A program made the position numbers and the translations under genes. Source: Caenorhabditis elegans (taxonomy: Eukaryota; Nematoda; Chromadorea; Rhabditida; Rhabditidae). Taken from it: a DNA stretch of 64,000 nt. Shown here piece by piece: positions 63,554-64,000 of the stretch. The DNA lies in the NCBI RefSeq assembly GCF_000002985.6, contig NC_003284.9, positions 15,562,001 to 15,626,000 of the forward strand, written 5' to 3'. Every line of letters starts with the position of its first letter. Positions within the stretch are counted from its first letter, which is position 1. The notes beneath the pieces are model-generated. The model did not search any database. It saw only the letters and a list, made by a program, of their open reading frames with translations, and was not told the DNA's origin.

Positions 63554-64000
63554 AATGTATTTTACATACGTCTATGACGTCACAACTGTATTAAAATACA
63601 TGTTTTTTAAATATATATTTTAATACAGTTATGAGGTAATTTTTCTACACTTTTTAATTTTCCGACACCGACAAAAATCTGTTGCTAGTGCTCTTAAATT
63701 TTAAAATATTATGCGCTCTATTTTATTTGAACATGTTGGTTACAGCGAATGTTGCCAATTTAATAAAACAAATATAAGAGGACTTCTGGTGGATTAATTT
63801 AACAAATAAACTCTACAATTGAGCGTGATTTTAAAACTACATGTTTTGTAAAAAAAAAGGTTGAAGTTGCTATTAACATATGTATTGTTCAAAAATAATA
63901 ACTGCTCCACATTTTCCTAGAGTGATTTTTCCATTAAAAATATTCAACAAAAATATGAATCAGATGCCCTATTATGTCCTACCTACAATGTCCTATTATG
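63554..64000. other. Right-edge sequence downstream of the transporter
   Basis: AT-rich, no gene seen. 63584-63598 and 63616-63630 form a 15-bp perfect inverted repeat (aactgtattaaaata). A plus-strand AATAAA near 63762 could end the transporter transcript. Confidence 0.45.

Overview
The window is nematode nuclear DNA and matches Caenorhabditis elegans. It is AT-rich, has many short introns bounded by GT and TTTCAG, has intergenic spaces full of small fold-back elements, and several spliced products agree in length with proteins I know from C. elegans: DYN-1 (830/838 aa), GAS-1 (482 aa), ENT-2, RAB-14, NIPI-3 and ERV-46. I recall gas-1 and dyn-1 as X-linked, so this is probably a piece of chromosome X. 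All exon junctions below were joined by hand from splice signals and reading phase; no search or aligner was run.

Layout, left to right. 1-6920: no gene seen, repeats and probable upstream sequence of dyn-1. 6921-10949 (+): dyn-1, dynamin, with two alternative last exons and a candidate 3-nt microexon. 12287-12496 (+): weak two-exon candidate. 15656-24748 (+): an aspartyl/asparaginyl beta-hydroxylase (ASPH/junctin-type) gene with an alternative first exon and a possible short isoform lacking the enzyme domain. 25019-28391 (-): gas-1, the complex I 49 kDa subunit, convergent with the hydroxylase gene. 29369-33155 (+): a zf-UBP ubiquitin-specific protease. 34235-34660 (-): a small predicted secreted protein gene found by splicing. 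35046-35279: a 9 x 26 bp minisatellite. 39073-41324 (+): ent-2, equilibrative nucleoside transporter. 43283-44616 (-): rab-14. 45972-48219 (+): nipi-3, Tribbles pseudokinase, divergent from rab-14. 50133-51760 (-): an unrecognised 450-residue coiled-coil/charged protein. 52419-54514 (-): erv-46 (ERGIC3). 54515-60335: gene-poor, with an 86-bp perfect inverted repeat. 60336-63553 (+): an SLC22-like MFS transporter with an unresolved C-terminus.

The genes do not form one pathway. They are mostly housekeeping membrane-traffic, mitochondrial and signalling genes, each with its own promoter; most have a splice acceptor a few bases upstream of the ATG, as expected for SL trans-splicing. The non-coding part is dominated by families of short inverted-repeat (MITE-like) elements, a dispersed tRNA-derived SINE-like element (four copies), and a GC-richer TTGCCG-rich family. 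I saw no CRISPR array, rRNA, intact tRNA or autonomous transposon. The observations most worth checking are three C/EBP-type motifs upstream of nipi-3, the hydroxylase locus isoforms, the dyn-1 microexon, the small secreted gene with duplicated splice acceptors, and the young inverted repeats.
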